A stretch of 64,000 nucleotides of DNA from Geobacteraceae bacterium (GCA_013336525.1 JAAXTM010000002.1:733720-797719); one strand, 5' to 3'. Positions 1 to 9,576 are shown, numbered from the stretch's first letter. Program-made: numbers and translations. The notes: generated by a model not told the origin, from the sequence alone.

Positions 1-379
1 GCATGACATCGGCCACCAGCGAAAGCATGCCGGGGGCAAAGGCGGCCAGACCCGCACCGAAGAGGATATAGGCCGCTGCCATCTGTCCCGGTTGGTGGCA
101 CTGCGTCACCAAAAATGAAGAGAGGGCTGCCGCTATCACCCCGGCAACAATCGGCAATTTACGGCCGGTGCGGTCGGCCAGCAGGCCGGCAGGAATAGAC
201 AGCAGCCCGGCCGTCAGCATGAAAGCCCCGTTAATAGTCCCTATCTGGGCCGGTCCGGCCCCAAGCGTCGCTGCGAACAACGGCAGTACCGGAATGCGCA
301 GATACATGCTGAAAAAGGCGGCGAAACCGATCAGACAGAGAAGCAGAAAAGGGGCAAGACTGTAAGTGTTTTTAACCAT
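1..379 (-). CDS. MFS transporter, N-terminal part (cut by window edge)
   Basis: The minus strand encodes the first 126 or so residues of a major facilitator superfamily permease, starting MVKNTYSLAPFLLLCLIGF. The first helix is followed by the loop-2/3 signature region LSIPAGLLADRTGRKLP, which matches the MFS motif G-x-L-a-D-r-x-G-R-k. Several hydrophobic segments are visible. The gene runs off the left edge, so substrate and subfamily cannot be judged. The start is the ATG at 377-379, with only a weak ribosome binding site. It reads in the same direction as the DUF1848 gene to its right, with about 108 bp between them. Confidence 0.8.
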   Translation of the reverse strand, partial: MVKNTYSLAPFLLLCLIGFAAFFSMYLRIPVLPLFAATLGAGPAQIGTINGAFMLTAGLLSIPAGLLADRTGRKLPIVAGVIAAALSSFLVTQCHQPGQMAAAYILFGAGLAAFAPGMLSLVADVM

Positions 380-487
380 GTGAACCTGTCACCGGATGAT
401 AAGCGCCATTATTGATGCCGGACAATATTCCACGGCAGTTGTCATTTGGGCTGAACTTCGTTTCAGCCATTTGTGCCTCGCCGGTGG

Positions 488-1432
488 TCACCGTCCCGAA
501 GGAGGCCTTCTCCTGAGTTCAATTTCCCCGTCATATTCGTAGAGCAGCGACGGGCTATCAGGGTAATGTTTGAGGCAGTTGCCGTCAATCATACTTTCGT
601 TGAAGTTGGCATAGCAATAGCTGCAGCGGTAACGGCAGCTATTGTACATACCCATGTCCACTGATTCAACACAGTTGCAGGCGGAACGCTGGTTCTTGTC
701 CTTCTTTGATGTCGCGTTGACTCCAAACAACTGCTGAATCAGGTTGCTGTCGATGCAGGCGCCGTGCATGATACCGATGTCTGCCAGCTCCACCTCCTCG
801 CTGCAGGAGAATATCTGCAGGTCACGGCGGTCGGCGATCGTCTTGAAGCCCCGTGCAACCAGATCAAGCTCTCCGCTCTTGTCCGGCTTGGTGATATCCT
901 CCAGCGTGATGCCGGTCCCTGCCAAAGCCCTGTTCAGCCGCCCCTGCCCCTTGCCGTAGAAATCGCAGAAGCTGAAAACAAGCCGGCTGGTGGCGTTTTC
1001 AAGTTTTTCCGCGATCAGCTCTGCCTGCTCGAGATGCCACGATACCGGCGTTGCACTGCTCAGAATGATCGGGTCGTAGCGCCACACAACCCGTTCCGGG
1101 CCGATGCGCCCGGCCAGCTCGACAAAGGTGTCGATTCGATCCTGCAGCGGTGGGACGTTCGGTTCGAAGTTTGTATTATAAGGATTGAGAGTGAATTGAA
1201 AGTAGTAGTTTATCCCGCGATCGTCCAACTCATTCAGGTGTTTCATGAGCGGCTGCGGATTTTTGGTCCAGAAACAGACCGCGTCCACATCTTCCGGTTT
1301 CAGGCTGAAGCCGGTAACCTGCCTGCTGTTGAAGGGGTTGACGCGGTAGAAGTATCCCTCCCGTACCCGCTTCATGAACCATTCGGCATAGAAAGCCGGT
1401 ATGTCGGTGCGTCTGCTGGCGGAAATTATCAT
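488..1432 (-). CDS. DUF1848 family protein with C-terminal radical-SAM-type cysteine motif
   Basis: This 314-residue protein begins MIISASRRTDIPAFYAEWF, the typical opening of DUF1848 proteins. Its N-terminal two thirds look like a TIM-barrel-type fold (VCFWTKNPQPL, YYFQFTLNPY, VVWRYDPIILS). Near the C terminus is a cysteine cluster: CNC, then CRYRCSYCYANF, which is a CX3CX2C arrangement as used by radical SAM enzymes to hold a 4Fe-4S cluster. In ordinary radical SAM proteins this motif is N-terminal, so the order here is reversed. Function is unknown. The start codon lies 6 bp after the stop of the pseudouridine synthase gene with no clear ribosome binding site, which suggests translational coupling. 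Confidence 0.85.
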   Translation of the reverse strand: MIISASRRTDIPAFYAEWFMKRVREGYFYRVNPFNSRQVTGFSLKPEDVDAVCFWTKNPQPLMKHLNELDDRGINYYFQFTLNPYNTNFEPNVPPLQDRIDTFVELAGRIGPERVVWRYDPIILSSATPVSWHLEQAELIAEKLENATSRLVFSFCDFYGKGQGRLNRALAGTGITLEDITKPDKSGELDLVARGFKTIADRRDLQIFSCSEEVELADIGIMHGACIDSNLIQQLFGVNATSKKDKNQRSACNCVESVDMGMYNSCRYRCSYCYANFNESMIDGNCLKHYPDSPSLLYEYDGEIELRRRPPSGR

Positions 1433-1438
1433 GGTTTA

Positions 1439-2161
1439 TCAGACGGAATCGGCTGTTGGCGTTTCTATTTTTCCCACCAGTCGAGTAAAAAACTCAGGGA
1501 TGCCGGTTTCAAAGGTCAAGCGCCTGCCGTTGACCGGGTGGGTGAAAGAGAGTGATCTGGCATGCAGTGCCAGGGTGGCGTAGGGGTCGTTCCCCTTGCC
1601 GTATTTTTTGTCCCCCACGACCGGGTGCCCGCTTTCCGACATATGTACCCTTATCTGATGTTTGCGGCCGGTGAGCAGGTGGATTTCCAGCAAGGAGAAC
1701 CCTTTAACTTCTTTCAGGGTCGTATATTCCGTATGGGACAGTTTTCCGGCAGTCGGATCGGGGGTGGAATAAACCGTAAAAGCGCTGTTTTCAGTCAAAT
1801 AGCTGCTGATCGTGCCGGTTTTCGGCGTCAGCGAGCCATATACTACCGTCAGGTAGCGTTTTTCGGTTTCCTGCCAATGCTCCTGCAGGTAGATTTTGGC
1901 CGCTTCGCTCTTGGCAAAGATCAGGATGCCGGAGGTCTCGCGATCGAGGCGATGGACTATGTATATCCGGTTGCGCGAACGGGGATCCCCCTTGCGGACA
2001 TAGTCATTGAGAATCGAGTGGGCGGTCCGAGATTTGTCTCTCTCAGTCCCCATAGTCAGCAGGCCGCACGGTTTTTCAACGACGATGATATCCTTGTCCT
2101 CGTGAAGGACTGTAAGGCCTTTGGGTTGATATTTTGCCGGTTTGCGTTTCGTAGTTTGCAT
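1439..2161 (-). CDS. RluA family RNA pseudouridine synthase
   Basis: The 240-residue protein carries the RluA-family catalytic motif HRLDRETSG around residue 70; its aspartate is the nucleophile that isomerises uridine to pseudouridine in rRNA or tRNA. It also shows IVVEKPCGLL near the N terminus and the LLTGRKHQIRVHMSESGHPVVGD type C-terminal motif. There is no N-terminal S4 domain, so it resembles the short RluA/TruC-like group more than RluC or RluD. The target base cannot be told from sequence. It is the upstream gene of a two-gene minus-strand unit with the DUF1848 gene. Confidence 0.9.
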   Translation of the reverse strand: MQTTKRKPAKYQPKGLTVLHEDKDIIVVEKPCGLLTMGTERDKSRTAHSILNDYVRKGDPRSRNRIYIVHRLDRETSGILIFAKSEAAKIYLQEHWQETEKRYLTVVYGSLTPKTGTISSYLTENSAFTVYSTPDPTAGKLSHTEYTTLKEVKGFSLLEIHLLTGRKHQIRVHMSESGHPVVGDKKYGKGNDPYATLALHARSLSFTHPVNGRRLTFETGIPEFFTRLVGKIETPTADSV

Positions 2162-2339
2162 GGTATTCTTTCACATAAAGTTTTGTTTTTCCGGTTGCGT
2201 GTGGGGATCATTTAAACTAACATGCATGCAAATTTCAACCTATCATAAGTTTCATATGTGTTTCCGATTATCCCGCAACCATCTCCTGCCGGAACACCAG
2301 TATTATAAAAAACAATAACTGTATGAGGGAGAACATATA

Positions 2340-3431
2340 ATGGATGAGCAGCTTCAGGCAACGCCGATCTGCGGTCGGCATCGTGCTTTGAATGCCCTGA
2401 TGGCGCCTTTTGGCGGCTGGGACATGCCGATTCAGTACGAGGGAATCATCGCTGAACACAGCTGGTGCCGCAGTCAGGCAGCACTCTTTGATATCTGCCA
2501 TATGGGGGAGTTTATTTTCCAGGGCGATTTTGAGACCAGCGGCCTTGAGGAGGTATTTACCTTTTCGGTAAAATCGATTCCGGTAGGGCGCTCCCGCTAC
2601 GGTTTTCTGCTCAACAAGCAGGGTGGGATTATCGACGATCTGATTGTCTTTCGTCTGACAGAGGACAAGGTGATGATCGTGGTCAACGCCGCCACAGCAC
2701 CGAAAGATTTTGCCGTGATCAAAGAGCGGCTGAGGGGGGGCGCTTTTAGCGACATTACCGCTGCTACCGGCAAACTGGACCTTCAGGGACCGCTCTCCCG
2801 CTACGTTATGGTTGAGCTCATCGGGGAAGAGGTTGCCACGATCCCTTATTTCAAATTTATCACGATGAATATTCTCGGCGTTGAAGCTATTGTCAGCCGC
2901 ACCGGCTATACCGGCGAGTTGGGATACGAAATTTTCATCCCGTCCGAGAAAGTCTGTGAACTGTGGGACCTGCTGCTGACGGATGAACGGGTCAAACCGG
3001 CAGGGCTTGGCGCACGGGATGTACTGCGCCTTGAGGTTGGCTATTCGCTTTACGGCAGCGACATTGATGAGGAGACTACACCGCTTGAGGCGGGGCTGGA
3101 AGGGTTTGTCAACTTCGACAAGTCCTTTGTCGGCAAGGAGGCGCTGCTCCGTTTGAAGGAGCAGGGCGTAACGCGTCAGAAGGTGGCCTTTGAGGTTGCC
3201 GGCCGCCGTTCACCGCGTCATCATTATGAGATCTGCTCTGGCGAAGAAGCTGTCGGCTCTGTCACCAGCGGCGTGTTCTCGCCGATGCTCGGCAAAGGTA
3301 TCGGCATCGGCTTTATCAAGCCGGAACTGGCATCTATCGGTACGCCCCTTACCATACGTCACGAGCGGGTCAGCATGGAAGCGACCGTATGTGAGCTGCC
3401 GTTCTTCAAGGGCGGCTCGGTGCGTTCGTAA
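2340..3431 (+). CDS. gcvT: Glycine cleavage system T protein (aminomethyltransferase)
   Basis: GcvT takes the aminomethyl group from the lipoyl arm of GcvH and, with tetrahydrofolate, releases ammonia and makes 5,10-methylene-THF. The 363-residue length is normal. Visible hallmarks are the N-terminal H-x-x-L...FGGWDMPIQY, the DICHMGEF region and the folate-binding stretch SRTGYTGELGYEIFIP. The ATG at 2340 is preceded by a good GAGGGAG ribosome binding site. It is the first gene of a plus-strand glycine cleavage and lipoate locus. The 178-bp upstream region was read for a glycine riboswitch and none was seen. Confidence 0.96.
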   Translation: MDEQLQATPICGRHRALNALMAPFGGWDMPIQYEGIIAEHSWCRSQAALFDICHMGEFIFQGDFETSGLEEVFTFSVKSIPVGRSRYGFLLNKQGGIIDDLIVFRLTEDKVMIVVNAATAPKDFAVIKERLRGGAFSDITAATGKLDLQGPLSRYVMVELIGEEVATIPYFKFITMNILGVEAIVSRTGYTGELGYEIFIPSEKVCELWDLLLTDERVKPAGLGARDVLRLEVGYSLYGSDIDEETTPLEAGLEGFVNFDKSFVGKEALLRLKEQGVTRQKVAFEVAGRRSPRHHYEICSGEEAVGSVTSGVFSPMLGKGIGIGFIKPELASIGTPLTIRHERVSMEATVCELPFFKGGSVRS

Positions 3432-3462
3432 TCTGGCATGTCTCTAAAAAACAAGACGTTAC

Positions 3463-3542
3463 TCACGCTGCGACGCAACGACGCAACGTAAACCTTAAAC
3501 CAAGAATTTAAGTTTAAAGCCTTTCGTCGCGACGTTGCGTGA
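3463..3542 (+). repeat. Palindromic intergenic repeat (acgcaacg type)
   Basis: Between gcvT and gcvH, a left arm containing cgctgcgacgcaacgacg faces a right arm containing gtcgcgacgttgcgtga, around an AT-rich centre with tttaagtttaaa. It is an imperfect inverted repeat with repeated cgacg/caacg words, like dispersed repeats in many bacterial genomes. It could fold in the transcript but has no T-tract. Confidence 0.55.
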
Positions 3543-3621
3543 AACGATTTTCGGGCTGCCGTTTTGGTTGTTTTTTTAGAAAATTCAGTATTCTTATTCA
3601 AATACCAGGGAGGAAGAAACA

Positions 3622-3993
3622 ATGAGCATGTATTTCACCAAGGAACATGAGTGGGTTAAAGTTGAAGGAAATATCGGAACTGTAGGCATCAGTGAGCACG
3701 CTGCACACGAACTGGGTGACATCACCTTTGTGGAACTGCCGAAGATCGGCGCTGCCGTTAAACAGTTCGGCGTACTGGGAAGTATCGAGTCGGTCAAGGC
3801 TGCCAGCGATATATTCTCTCCGCTTTCCGGTAAGGTGATTAAGGTGAATGAAGCGCTGGATACAGCTCCGGAAGCGGTTAACGAGAGCGCAGAAGATGCC
3901 GGCTGGATGGCTCAGGTCGAAATCGCCGATGAGTCGGAGCTGAAGAACCTGATGACGCAGGAACAGTACGACGATTATTTAAAAACATTGTAA
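3622..3993 (+). CDS. gcvH: Glycine cleavage system H protein
   Basis: GcvH is the lipoylated shuttle that carries the aminomethyl intermediate between the P, T and L proteins. The 123-residue protein has the biotinyl/lipoyl beta-sandwich fold and the lipoylation site in GSIESVKAASD, with Lys59 as the acceptor. The ATG at 3622 has a strong GGGAGGAAG ribosome binding site. It is separated from gcvT by a palindromic repeat and from gcvPA by another, so the locus may not be a simple tight operon. LipM and LipA encoded downstream are the likely source of its lipoyl group. Confidence 0.97.
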   Translation: MSMYFTKEHEWVKVEGNIGTVGISEHAAHELGDITFVELPKIGAAVKQFGVLGSIESVKAASDIFSPLSGKVIKVNEALDTAPEAVNESAEDAGWMAQVEIADESELKNLMTQEQYDDYLKTL

Positions 3994-4002
3994 AAACCAT
4001 TA

Positions 4003-4126
4003 TCCACGAAAGACACGAAAGACACTAAAAAACACATGAATTTGACATCATACTAAGAGAGTTTTTTAAGTTTATTGATCCATTACGTTTTAGTCTCTCT
4101 TTCGTGTTTTTAGTGCATTTCGTGGA
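4003..4126 (+). repeat. Palindromic intergenic repeat (cacgaaagacacgaaag type)
   Basis: Between gcvH and gcvPA. The left arm tccacgaaagacacgaaag is matched by the inverted right arm ending agtgcatttcgtgga, with ctttcgtgtttttagtg just before it. The centre is AT-rich. This word-like palindrome is a dispersed repeat family seen in many unrelated bacterial genomes. Confidence 0.65.
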
Positions 4127-4147
4127 CAAAAGATTGGAGAATTTAAT

Positions 4148-5494
4148 ATGAACGACAGCCATTACTGTCCGCATACGCCTGAGGAGATTCAGGAAATGCT
4201 ATCAACAATCGGTGTTGCCAGCGTTGAAGAGCTCTTTGCACCGATTCCGACGGAACTCCGTGCCAAAACTTTCAATATTCCACCAGGTATGTCCGAGTTT
4301 GAAACATACAGCAGGATGCAGGCTATTGCCGGAGAAAACAGCCAGGGGATGACCAACTTCATCGGTGGCGGGTTCTACGACCACATCATCCCCTCCGTTG
4401 TGGATCATCTCTCCGGTCGTGCGGAATTCTATACCGCCTATACCCCGTACCAGCCGGAATGTTCCCAGGGAACGCTGCAGGCGCTGTTTGAATATCAGAC
4501 CGCCATCTGCCGTCTGACCGGGCTGGATGTCTCCAACGCATCGCTCTACGACGGTGGTACCGCCTGCGCCGAAGCCGCGATGATGGCGCTCCGCGTGACG
4601 GGCAGAAACAAAATAGTTGTAGACGGCTGCGTCAGCCCCTTTTCCCGTCAGGTACTGAAGACCTACCTCTTCAATCTGGATGTGGAGGTTATCGAAATTC
4701 CACCGCTGGACGGGCTGCTCAATCGTGAAGAACTGGCTGCCGTGCTTGATGACAGTGTGGCTGCCGTGCTGGTGCAGAACCCAAACTTCTTCGGCTCTAT
4801 CGAGGATTTTACCGCTTTGGCAGACCAGGTTCATGGCACTGGTGCGCTCCTGATCGGTTCGGTCTACCCGATCGCACTCGGCATTTTGAAATCTCCCGGT
4901 GAGATCGGCATTGATATCGCTGTTGGTGACGGCCAGAGTCTTGGTAACCCTCTTTCATTTGGTGGCCCCTCCTTCGGCTTCATCGCCGCCAAAAAGAGTT
5001 TGATCCGCAACATGCCGGGTCGAATTGTCGGCGAAACCGTGGACCGAAACGGCAAGCGCGGTTATGTGCTGACGCTGCAGGCCCGTGAACAGCACATCAA
5101 GCGCCACAAGGCGACCTCGAATATTTGCAGTAACCAGGGGCTCTGTGCCCTGCGCGGCTTGATATTTCTCTCATCCGTCGGGAAAGAGGGGCTTGCCGAA
5201 CTGGCACGTCTGAATCGCGATAAGGCCGAGTACGCCAAAGCGCTGCTGACAAAGATTCCCGGGGTGACTGTGCTGCTATCAGCTGTTACCTTCAATGAAT
5301 TTACCATCTCCATGCCGAAAAACGCCGATGGCGTGGTGCTGGGTCTGCTTGAAAAGGGGATTGCAGCAGGAGTGCCGCTGGGGCAGTATTACGAGGGGTC
5401 GGAGAATTGTATGGTGGTGACTGTGACCGAGAAACGGACAAAGAAGGAAATCGACCTGTTTGCCAAGGAGCTGGAGGTGGCGTTATGCAGCTGA
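4148..5494 (+). CDS. gcvPA: Glycine dehydrogenase (decarboxylating) subunit 1
   Basis: This is the alpha subunit of the two-subunit P protein, which with GcvPB decarboxylates glycine and loads the aminomethyl group on GcvH. The 448-residue length is normal for the split form. Motifs include [20 protein letters not shown] near residue 75, TAYTPYQPE, and [20 protein letters not shown] in the second half. This subunit lacks the PLP lysine, which sits in subunit 2. The ATG at 4148 follows a GGAGAA site. Its 3' end overlaps the start of gcvPB by 10 bp, consistent with coupled translation of two subunits of one enzyme. Confidence 0.97.
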   Translation: MNDSHYCPHTPEEIQEMLSTIGVASVEELFAPIPTELRAKTFNIPPGMSEFETYSRMQAIAGENSQGMTNFIGGGFYDHIIPSVVDHLSGRAEFYTAYTPYQPECSQGTLQALFEYQTAICRLTGLDVSNASLYDGGTACAEAAMMALRVTGRNKIVVDGCVSPFSRQVLKTYLFNLDVEVIEIPPLDGLLNREELAAVLDDSVAAVLVQNPNFFGSIEDFTALADQVHGTGALLIGSVYPIALGILKSPGEIGIDIAVGDGQSLGNPLSFGGPSFGFIAAKKSLIRNMPGRIVGETVDRNGKRGYVLTLQAREQHIKRHKATSNICSNQGLCALRGLIFLSSVGKEGLAELARLNRDKAEYAKALLTKIPGVTVLLSAVTFNEFTISMPKNADGVVLGLLEKGIAAGVPLGQYYEGSENCMVVTVTEKRTKKEIDLFAKELEVALCS

Positions 5495-6933
5495 TATATG
5501 AACAATCGGTGGCTGGTCGTCGCGGCGTCAAGCTGCCTGTCTCTGATGTCCCGGCCGCACCAGCTCTGCCTGGTTCCCTGCTGCGCAAGGAAAAAGCCGC
5601 TCTGGCGGAAGTTTCCGAACTCGATCTGGTTCGGCATTTCACCAATCTGTCACGCCGCAATTTTTCGGTGGACACCAACTTCTATCCGCTCGGCTCCTGC
5701 ACTATGAAGTATAACGCCAAGGTGCTGGAAAACGCGGCGACACTGTTCGCGCCGTTCCACCCGATGACGGCATTATTGCCGGGGGGGGTGGAATTCTGCC
5801 AGGGGACACTCGGGATGCTGTACGATCTGGGACAGCTGCTGGCCGACATCACCGGCATGGACGAGGTTACCACCCAGCCGCTGGCCGGCGCACATGGCGA
5901 GATGACCGGGATCATGCTGATCGCTGCCTATCATGAGGCCAAGGGGAACAAGGCTAAAAAGAAATACGTCGTCGTTCCCGATTCATCCCACGGCACTAAT
6001 CCCGCCTCCGCTGCGATAGCAGGATACGAGATTATAACTGTTCCGACCGCATCTTATGGTGATATGGATCTGGAGCTGTTCAAGGCGGCGATGACCGACG
6101 AAGTTGCCGCAGTCATGATGACCTGCCCCAACACTCTCGGACTGTTTAACCCGCACATCAAGGAGATCAGTGACATTGCCCACAGTCATGATGCGCTGAT
6201 GTACTACGACGGTGCCAACCTGAACGCCATCATGGGGAAGGTCAAACCGGGGGACGTCGGCTTCGACGTGATTCATGTCAACCTGCACAAAACCTTCGGC
6301 ACGCCCCACGGTGGCGGCGGTCCAGGTTCCGGACCGGTAGGCGTCAAAAAAACGCTGATCCCGTTCCTGCCGCAGCCGCGCATTGTCATGGATGATGACG
6401 GCAAGCTGCTGCTGGAAACTGACAACAAGGGGACCATCGGCCGCACCGCCAACTTCTTCGGCAACTTCGGTGTCATGGCCAAGGCGTATGCCTACATCAT
6501 CATGCTTGGCCGCGAAGGGCTGATCCAGGTCTCCGAGCAGGCGGTACTGAATGCCAACTACATCAAAGAGAGGCTGAAGGCATACTACGATCTTCCCTAC
6601 GACATGACCTGCATGCACGAGTGCGTTTTTTCCGCATCGAAGCAGTTGGAGCACGGCGTCCATGCCATCGACATCGCCAAGTTCCTGATCGACAAGGGGT
6701 ATCACCCCCCAACGGTCTACTTCCCGATGATCGTCAAGGAAGCGATCATGATCGAGCCGACCGAAACCGAGAGCAAGGCGACCATGGACGCCTTCATCGA
6801 AGTGATGATTGAAGCGGCCCGGACCGCCGAGAGCAATCCGCAGGCGCTGCACGATGCACCGCTGACGATGCCGATCTCGCGGCTGGACGAGACCAAGGCG
6901 GCCCGTGAGCAGAACGTTTGCTGTGCCTGGTAA
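5485..6933 (+). CDS. gcvPB: Glycine dehydrogenase (decarboxylating) subunit 2
   Basis: The beta subunit of the P protein carries the pyridoxal-phosphate lysine. In this 482-residue protein it is Lys269 in [18 protein letters not shown], followed by the glycine-rich loop typical of GcvP. Other family marks are [12 protein letters not shown] and [12 protein letters not shown]. The start is placed at the ATG at 5485 (MQLIYEQS), which has a purine-rich GGAGGTGG site. A longer open frame upstream overlaps gcvPA and is not needed. The next gene, a methyltransferase, starts 42 bp downstream. Confidence 0.97.
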   Translation: MQLIYEQSVAGRRGVKLPVSDVPAAPALPGSLLRKEKAALAEVSELDLVRHFTNLSRRNFSVDTNFYPLGSCTMKYNAKVLENAATLFAPFHPMTALLPGGVEFCQGTLGMLYDLGQLLADITGMDEVTTQPLAGAHGEMTGIMLIAAYHEAKGNKAKKKYVVVPDSSHGTNPASAAIAGYEIITVPTASYGDMDLELFKAAMTDEVAAVMMTCPNTLGLFNPHIKEISDIAHSHDALMYYDGANLNAIMGKVKPGDVGFDVIHVNLHKTFGTPHGGGGPGSGPVGVKKTLIPFLPQPRIVMDDDGKLLLETDNKGTIGRTANFFGNFGVMAKAYAYIIMLGREGLIQVSEQAVLNANYIKERLKAYYDLPYDMTCMHECVFSASKQLEHGVHAIDIAKFLIDKGYHPPTVYFPMIVKEAIMIEPTETESKATMDAFIEVMIEAARTAESNPQALHDAPLTMPISRLDETKAAREQNVCCAW

Positions 6934-6975
6934 GTCTGTTTGTCACAACAATAGAAGCCACACTTTCAGGGACCG

Positions 6976-7914
6976 ATGAAACAATTCTTGATTCCACACC
7001 TCATCTGTCCCGCCTGTCTTCCCGGCGAAATTCCGCTGGAGGCCACTGTCAATCGGGTGGAGGCGGATGATATTGTTACGGGAGATCTCTTCTGCAAAAA
7101 ATGCAGGAGGCGCTTTCCGATCAAGGATGGGATTGCAATCCTTCTTGTTGACCCTGACGGATGCAGCGGCGCCCAAAGGCGTTACGAAGAGAGTGACACC
7201 GTTAACCGCTATCTCTGGAGCCACTACGCCGATCTGGCAGGTAAAGCCGAGGTGGCTGAAGCAAACGCTGCCTGGGGCGGGTGTCTGGTAGACAATGCTT
7301 TGGCTGCGTTTGACGCTGGCTGTGCCGTTGGCAGGTTGACTTTCGAGATGGCGGCAAAGAGCGGGTGGGCGGTTGGCTGCGATCTGTCACATAATTTCAT
7401 ACGGACTGCCCGCCGCCTTGCGCGTGAACGCCGCCACAGTTTTTCACTTCAGCTTGAAGGTAACCTGTGCGAATCCTTTCACTTTGAACTGCCTGCCGAT
7501 CTGCGTTCGGACAATGTTGAGTTTGTGGTCGCAGATGCGCTGGCCATACCCTTTGCCCGGCATACTTTTCAGCAGATTTCATCGTTGAACCTGCTCGACC
7601 GGGTCAGTTATCCACTTGCTCACCTGTATGAGATGAACCGTGTGGCGCAATCGGCTGACGCGTCATTTCTTTTTGCCGATCCATTTTCGTGGTCCACTGC
7701 CGCCGCTCCGGAAGAGAGGTGGCTCGGGGGGACAGCGGCCGGCAAATATGCGGGAAGAGGACTTGATAATGTCAGAGCGTTGCTGGAGGGGAAGGACAAA
7801 GTACTGTCGCCCGCCTGGAAAATCATCCGTGAAGGGTGTATCAACTGGAGAATGCGCACTCATACGAATCATCGCGAGATAATCAGCAGCGATTTTTTAT
7901 GTGCGGAGCGGTGA
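6976..7914 (+). CDS. Class I SAM-dependent methyltransferase with N-terminal Trm112-like zinc domain
   Basis: The 312-residue protein starts with a small Trm112-like region: CPAC near residue 13 and CKKC near residue 40 could bind zinc, followed by RRFPIKDGIAILL. A Rossmann-type methyltransferase domain follows with DAGCAVGRLTFEMA (SAM-binding motif I) around residue 112 and VVADALAIPFA later. The substrate is not known. It lies between gcvPB and lipM, and its last codons touch the lipM start, so it is co-transcribed with glycine cleavage and lipoate genes. A role in that pathway is only inferred from position. Confidence 0.8.
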   Translation: MKQFLIPHLICPACLPGEIPLEATVNRVEADDIVTGDLFCKKCRRRFPIKDGIAILLVDPDGCSGAQRRYEESDTVNRYLWSHYADLAGKAEVAEANAAWGGCLVDNALAAFDAGCAVGRLTFEMAAKSGWAVGCDLSHNFIRTARRLARERRHSFSLQLEGNLCESFHFELPADLRSDNVEFVVADALAIPFARHTFQQISSLNLLDRVSYPLAHLYEMNRVAQSADASFLFADPFSWSTAAAPEERWLGGTAAGKYAGRGLDNVRALLEGKDKVLSPAWKIIREGCINWRMRTHTNHREIISSDFLCAER

Positions 7915-7915
7915 T

Positions 7916-8737
7916 ATGACAGCGCAAACAGCACCAACCTGGCGCCTCATCGAGACCCCGTCGCTTCCCGGAGCGGAGAACATGGCCATTGATGAGGCGC
8001 TGTTGCGTTCATTCGATCCATCCTCATCCCTGCCGGCTCTGAGGCTGTACGGCTGGAATCCACCGACATTATCGCTGGGGCGCTTCCAGAAGGCGGCAGA
8101 AGTACTTGATTTGGAGCGCTGCCGTGCTGACGGTGTGGCGGTTGTGCGGCGGGTAACCGGTGGCGGCGTGATCTATCATGCCGATGAGCTGACCTACTCG
8201 CTCGTCTGCTCCCCCTCCCAGATCCCGCCCGCTTCGTCAATCAAGGATTCTTTCAGAGTGCTGACCGGCTTTTTGCTGGCTTTCTACCGCACACTCGGGC
8301 TTGATGCCTCCTATGCGGCCGACGCTGCACCTGAAGGCACATGCCTGGGCGAACGGACCGCCTTCTGTTTTGCCGGCAAGGAGAGTTTCGATGTCCTTGT
8401 CAATGGTTCCAAAATCGGCGGCAATGCCCAGCGTCGGCTCAAGGGGATAATCTTTCAGCATGGTTCTATTCCGCTGCACAATCGAGCCGTGACAGGTTTG
8501 ACATACATGCGAGACCAGGCACCCGAGCATGCCGAGGGTACGGTAAGCCTGACCGACTGCGGAGTGGGTGCGGATAGAGACCTCTTGCTTCAGAAACTTT
8601 CAGGATCATTTGCCGGTTATTTTGGTGTGGAGCTTACAAAAGATATATTGTCTGACCAGGAACAGACAGATATGAACGAGTTGTTATCTAGTAAATATTC
8701 GACAGAACAGTGGAATCTGGAAGGGGCAGGGTTGTGA
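7916..8737 (+). CDS. lipM: Octanoyltransferase / lipoate-protein ligase family (LipM-like)
   Basis: This protein belongs to the BPL/LPL family that moves octanoyl or lipoyl groups to carrier lysines. It shows RRVTGGGVIYHADELTYS and the acyl-binding lysine motif GSKIGGNAQRRLKGIIFQHGS. Cys151 in AFCFAGKESF aligns with the active-site cysteine of LipM octanoyltransferases, which favours de novo octanoyl transfer from acyl-ACP over ATP-dependent scavenging. The start at 7916 is chosen because GGAGCGG precedes it; an upstream ATG at 7901 has no site. The lipA start overlaps its stop, so LipM and LipA would together make lipoyl-GcvH. Confidence 0.85.
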   Translation: MTAQTAPTWRLIETPSLPGAENMAIDEALLRSFDPSSSLPALRLYGWNPPTLSLGRFQKAAEVLDLERCRADGVAVVRRVTGGGVIYHADELTYSLVCSPSQIPPASSIKDSFRVLTGFLLAFYRTLGLDASYAADAAPEGTCLGERTAFCFAGKESFDVLVNGSKIGGNAQRRLKGIIFQHGSIPLHNRAVTGLTYMRDQAPEHAEGTVSLTDCGVGADRDLLLQKLSGSFAGYFGVELTKDILSDQEQTDMNELLSSKYSTEQWNLEGAGL

Positions 8738-9576
8738 ATATTCAGAGAAAACCGGAGTGGCTGCGGAAAAAGGTCAATCCGGGCGACCAGAACGAAATGC
8801 GGCAGCTGCTGGGCGAACTTCGCTTGAATACAGTCTGTCAGCAGGCGCTCTGCCCAAATATATCGGAGTGTTTTGCCTGCGGACAGGCCACCTTCCTGAT
8901 TCTCGGGAGGAACTGCACCCGACTCTGTTCCTTCTGCAATGTAGAAAAAACTCTGCCGCTGCCGGTAGACACCGATGAACCGGCAAGGGTAGCCGAAGCG
9001 GTTCATCGTCTGAAACTCTCCCATGTGGTTATAACCAGTCCGACCCGCGACGATCTGTCCGATGGCGGTGCTGCAATATACGCTGCCACTGTGGCGGCCA
9101 TCCGCTGCTCTTCTCCCGCTACACGGATTGAGCTGCTGGTCCCGGATTTTCAGGGGGTTGTATCAAGCATGGAATCTGTTGTCGCAGCTCGCCCGGATAT
9201 TATTGCCCACAATGTTGAAACGGTGCCGCGACTGTACCAGATCCGTAACGGGGCAGATTACCGGCGTTCATTGGAGGTGCTGCGAAATTGTGCCGAGATG
9301 GCACCGGATATCCGGACCAAGTCCGGCATCATGCTCGGTATGGGGGAGCTTGAGGAGGAGGTGCTGCAGGTGTTAAGCGATCTGCGTGGTGTGTGGTGCT
9401 CTTATCTCAGCATCGGCCAGTACCTTGCCCCAAGCCGGAAGCATTATCCGGTTCAGGAGTATGTACCCCCGGAGTTGTTCGAGTCGCTACGGGTCGCGGC
9501 TCTGGAGATGGGGTTCAGCCATGTGGAGAGCGGCCCCTATGTGCGGAGCTCCTACCATGCTGGGAAGTATGCGTGA
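8734..9576 (+). CDS. lipA: Lipoyl synthase
   Basis: LipA is a radical SAM enzyme that inserts two sulfurs into the octanoyl chain on carrier proteins. Both clusters are visible: the auxiliary CX4CX5C (Cys35, 40, 46) and the radical SAM CX3CX2C (Cys61, 65, 68 in CTRLCSFCN). The C-terminal SSYHAGKYA matches the family end, where the conserved serine ligates the auxiliary cluster. The GTG at 8734 overlaps the lipM stop (GTGA) and has a GGAAGGGGCAGGG site; an upstream ATG at 8710 is possible but overlaps more. A broken second copy of the 3' part lies at 15989-16150. Confidence 0.96.
   Translation: MNIQRKPEWLRKKVNPGDQNEMRQLLGELRLNTVCQQALCPNISECFACGQATFLILGRNCTRLCSFCNVEKTLPLPVDTDEPARVAEAVHRLKLSHVVITSPTRDDLSDGGAAIYAATVAAIRCSSPATRIELLVPDFQGVVSSMESVVAARPDIIAHNVETVPRLYQIRNGADYRRSLEVLRNCAEMAPDIRTKSGIMLGMGELEEEVLQVLSDLRGVWCSYLSIGQYLAPSRKHYPVQEYVPPELFESLRVAALEMGFSHVESGPYVRSSYHAGKYA

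Noticed and set aside
2162..2339. Glycine riboswitch upstream of gcvT
   Set aside because: The region was read for the conserved GGAGAG/CACCGAAGG-type core on the plus strand; nothing similar is there.
4202..4834. A 210-codon open frame opposite gcvPA
   Set aside because: It is a shadow of gcvPA with low-complexity sequence.
5983..6852. A 289-codon open frame on the minus strand opposite gcvPB
   Set aside because: It lies wholly inside a well-recognised gene, has no family features and no ribosome site. It is a codon-bias shadow.
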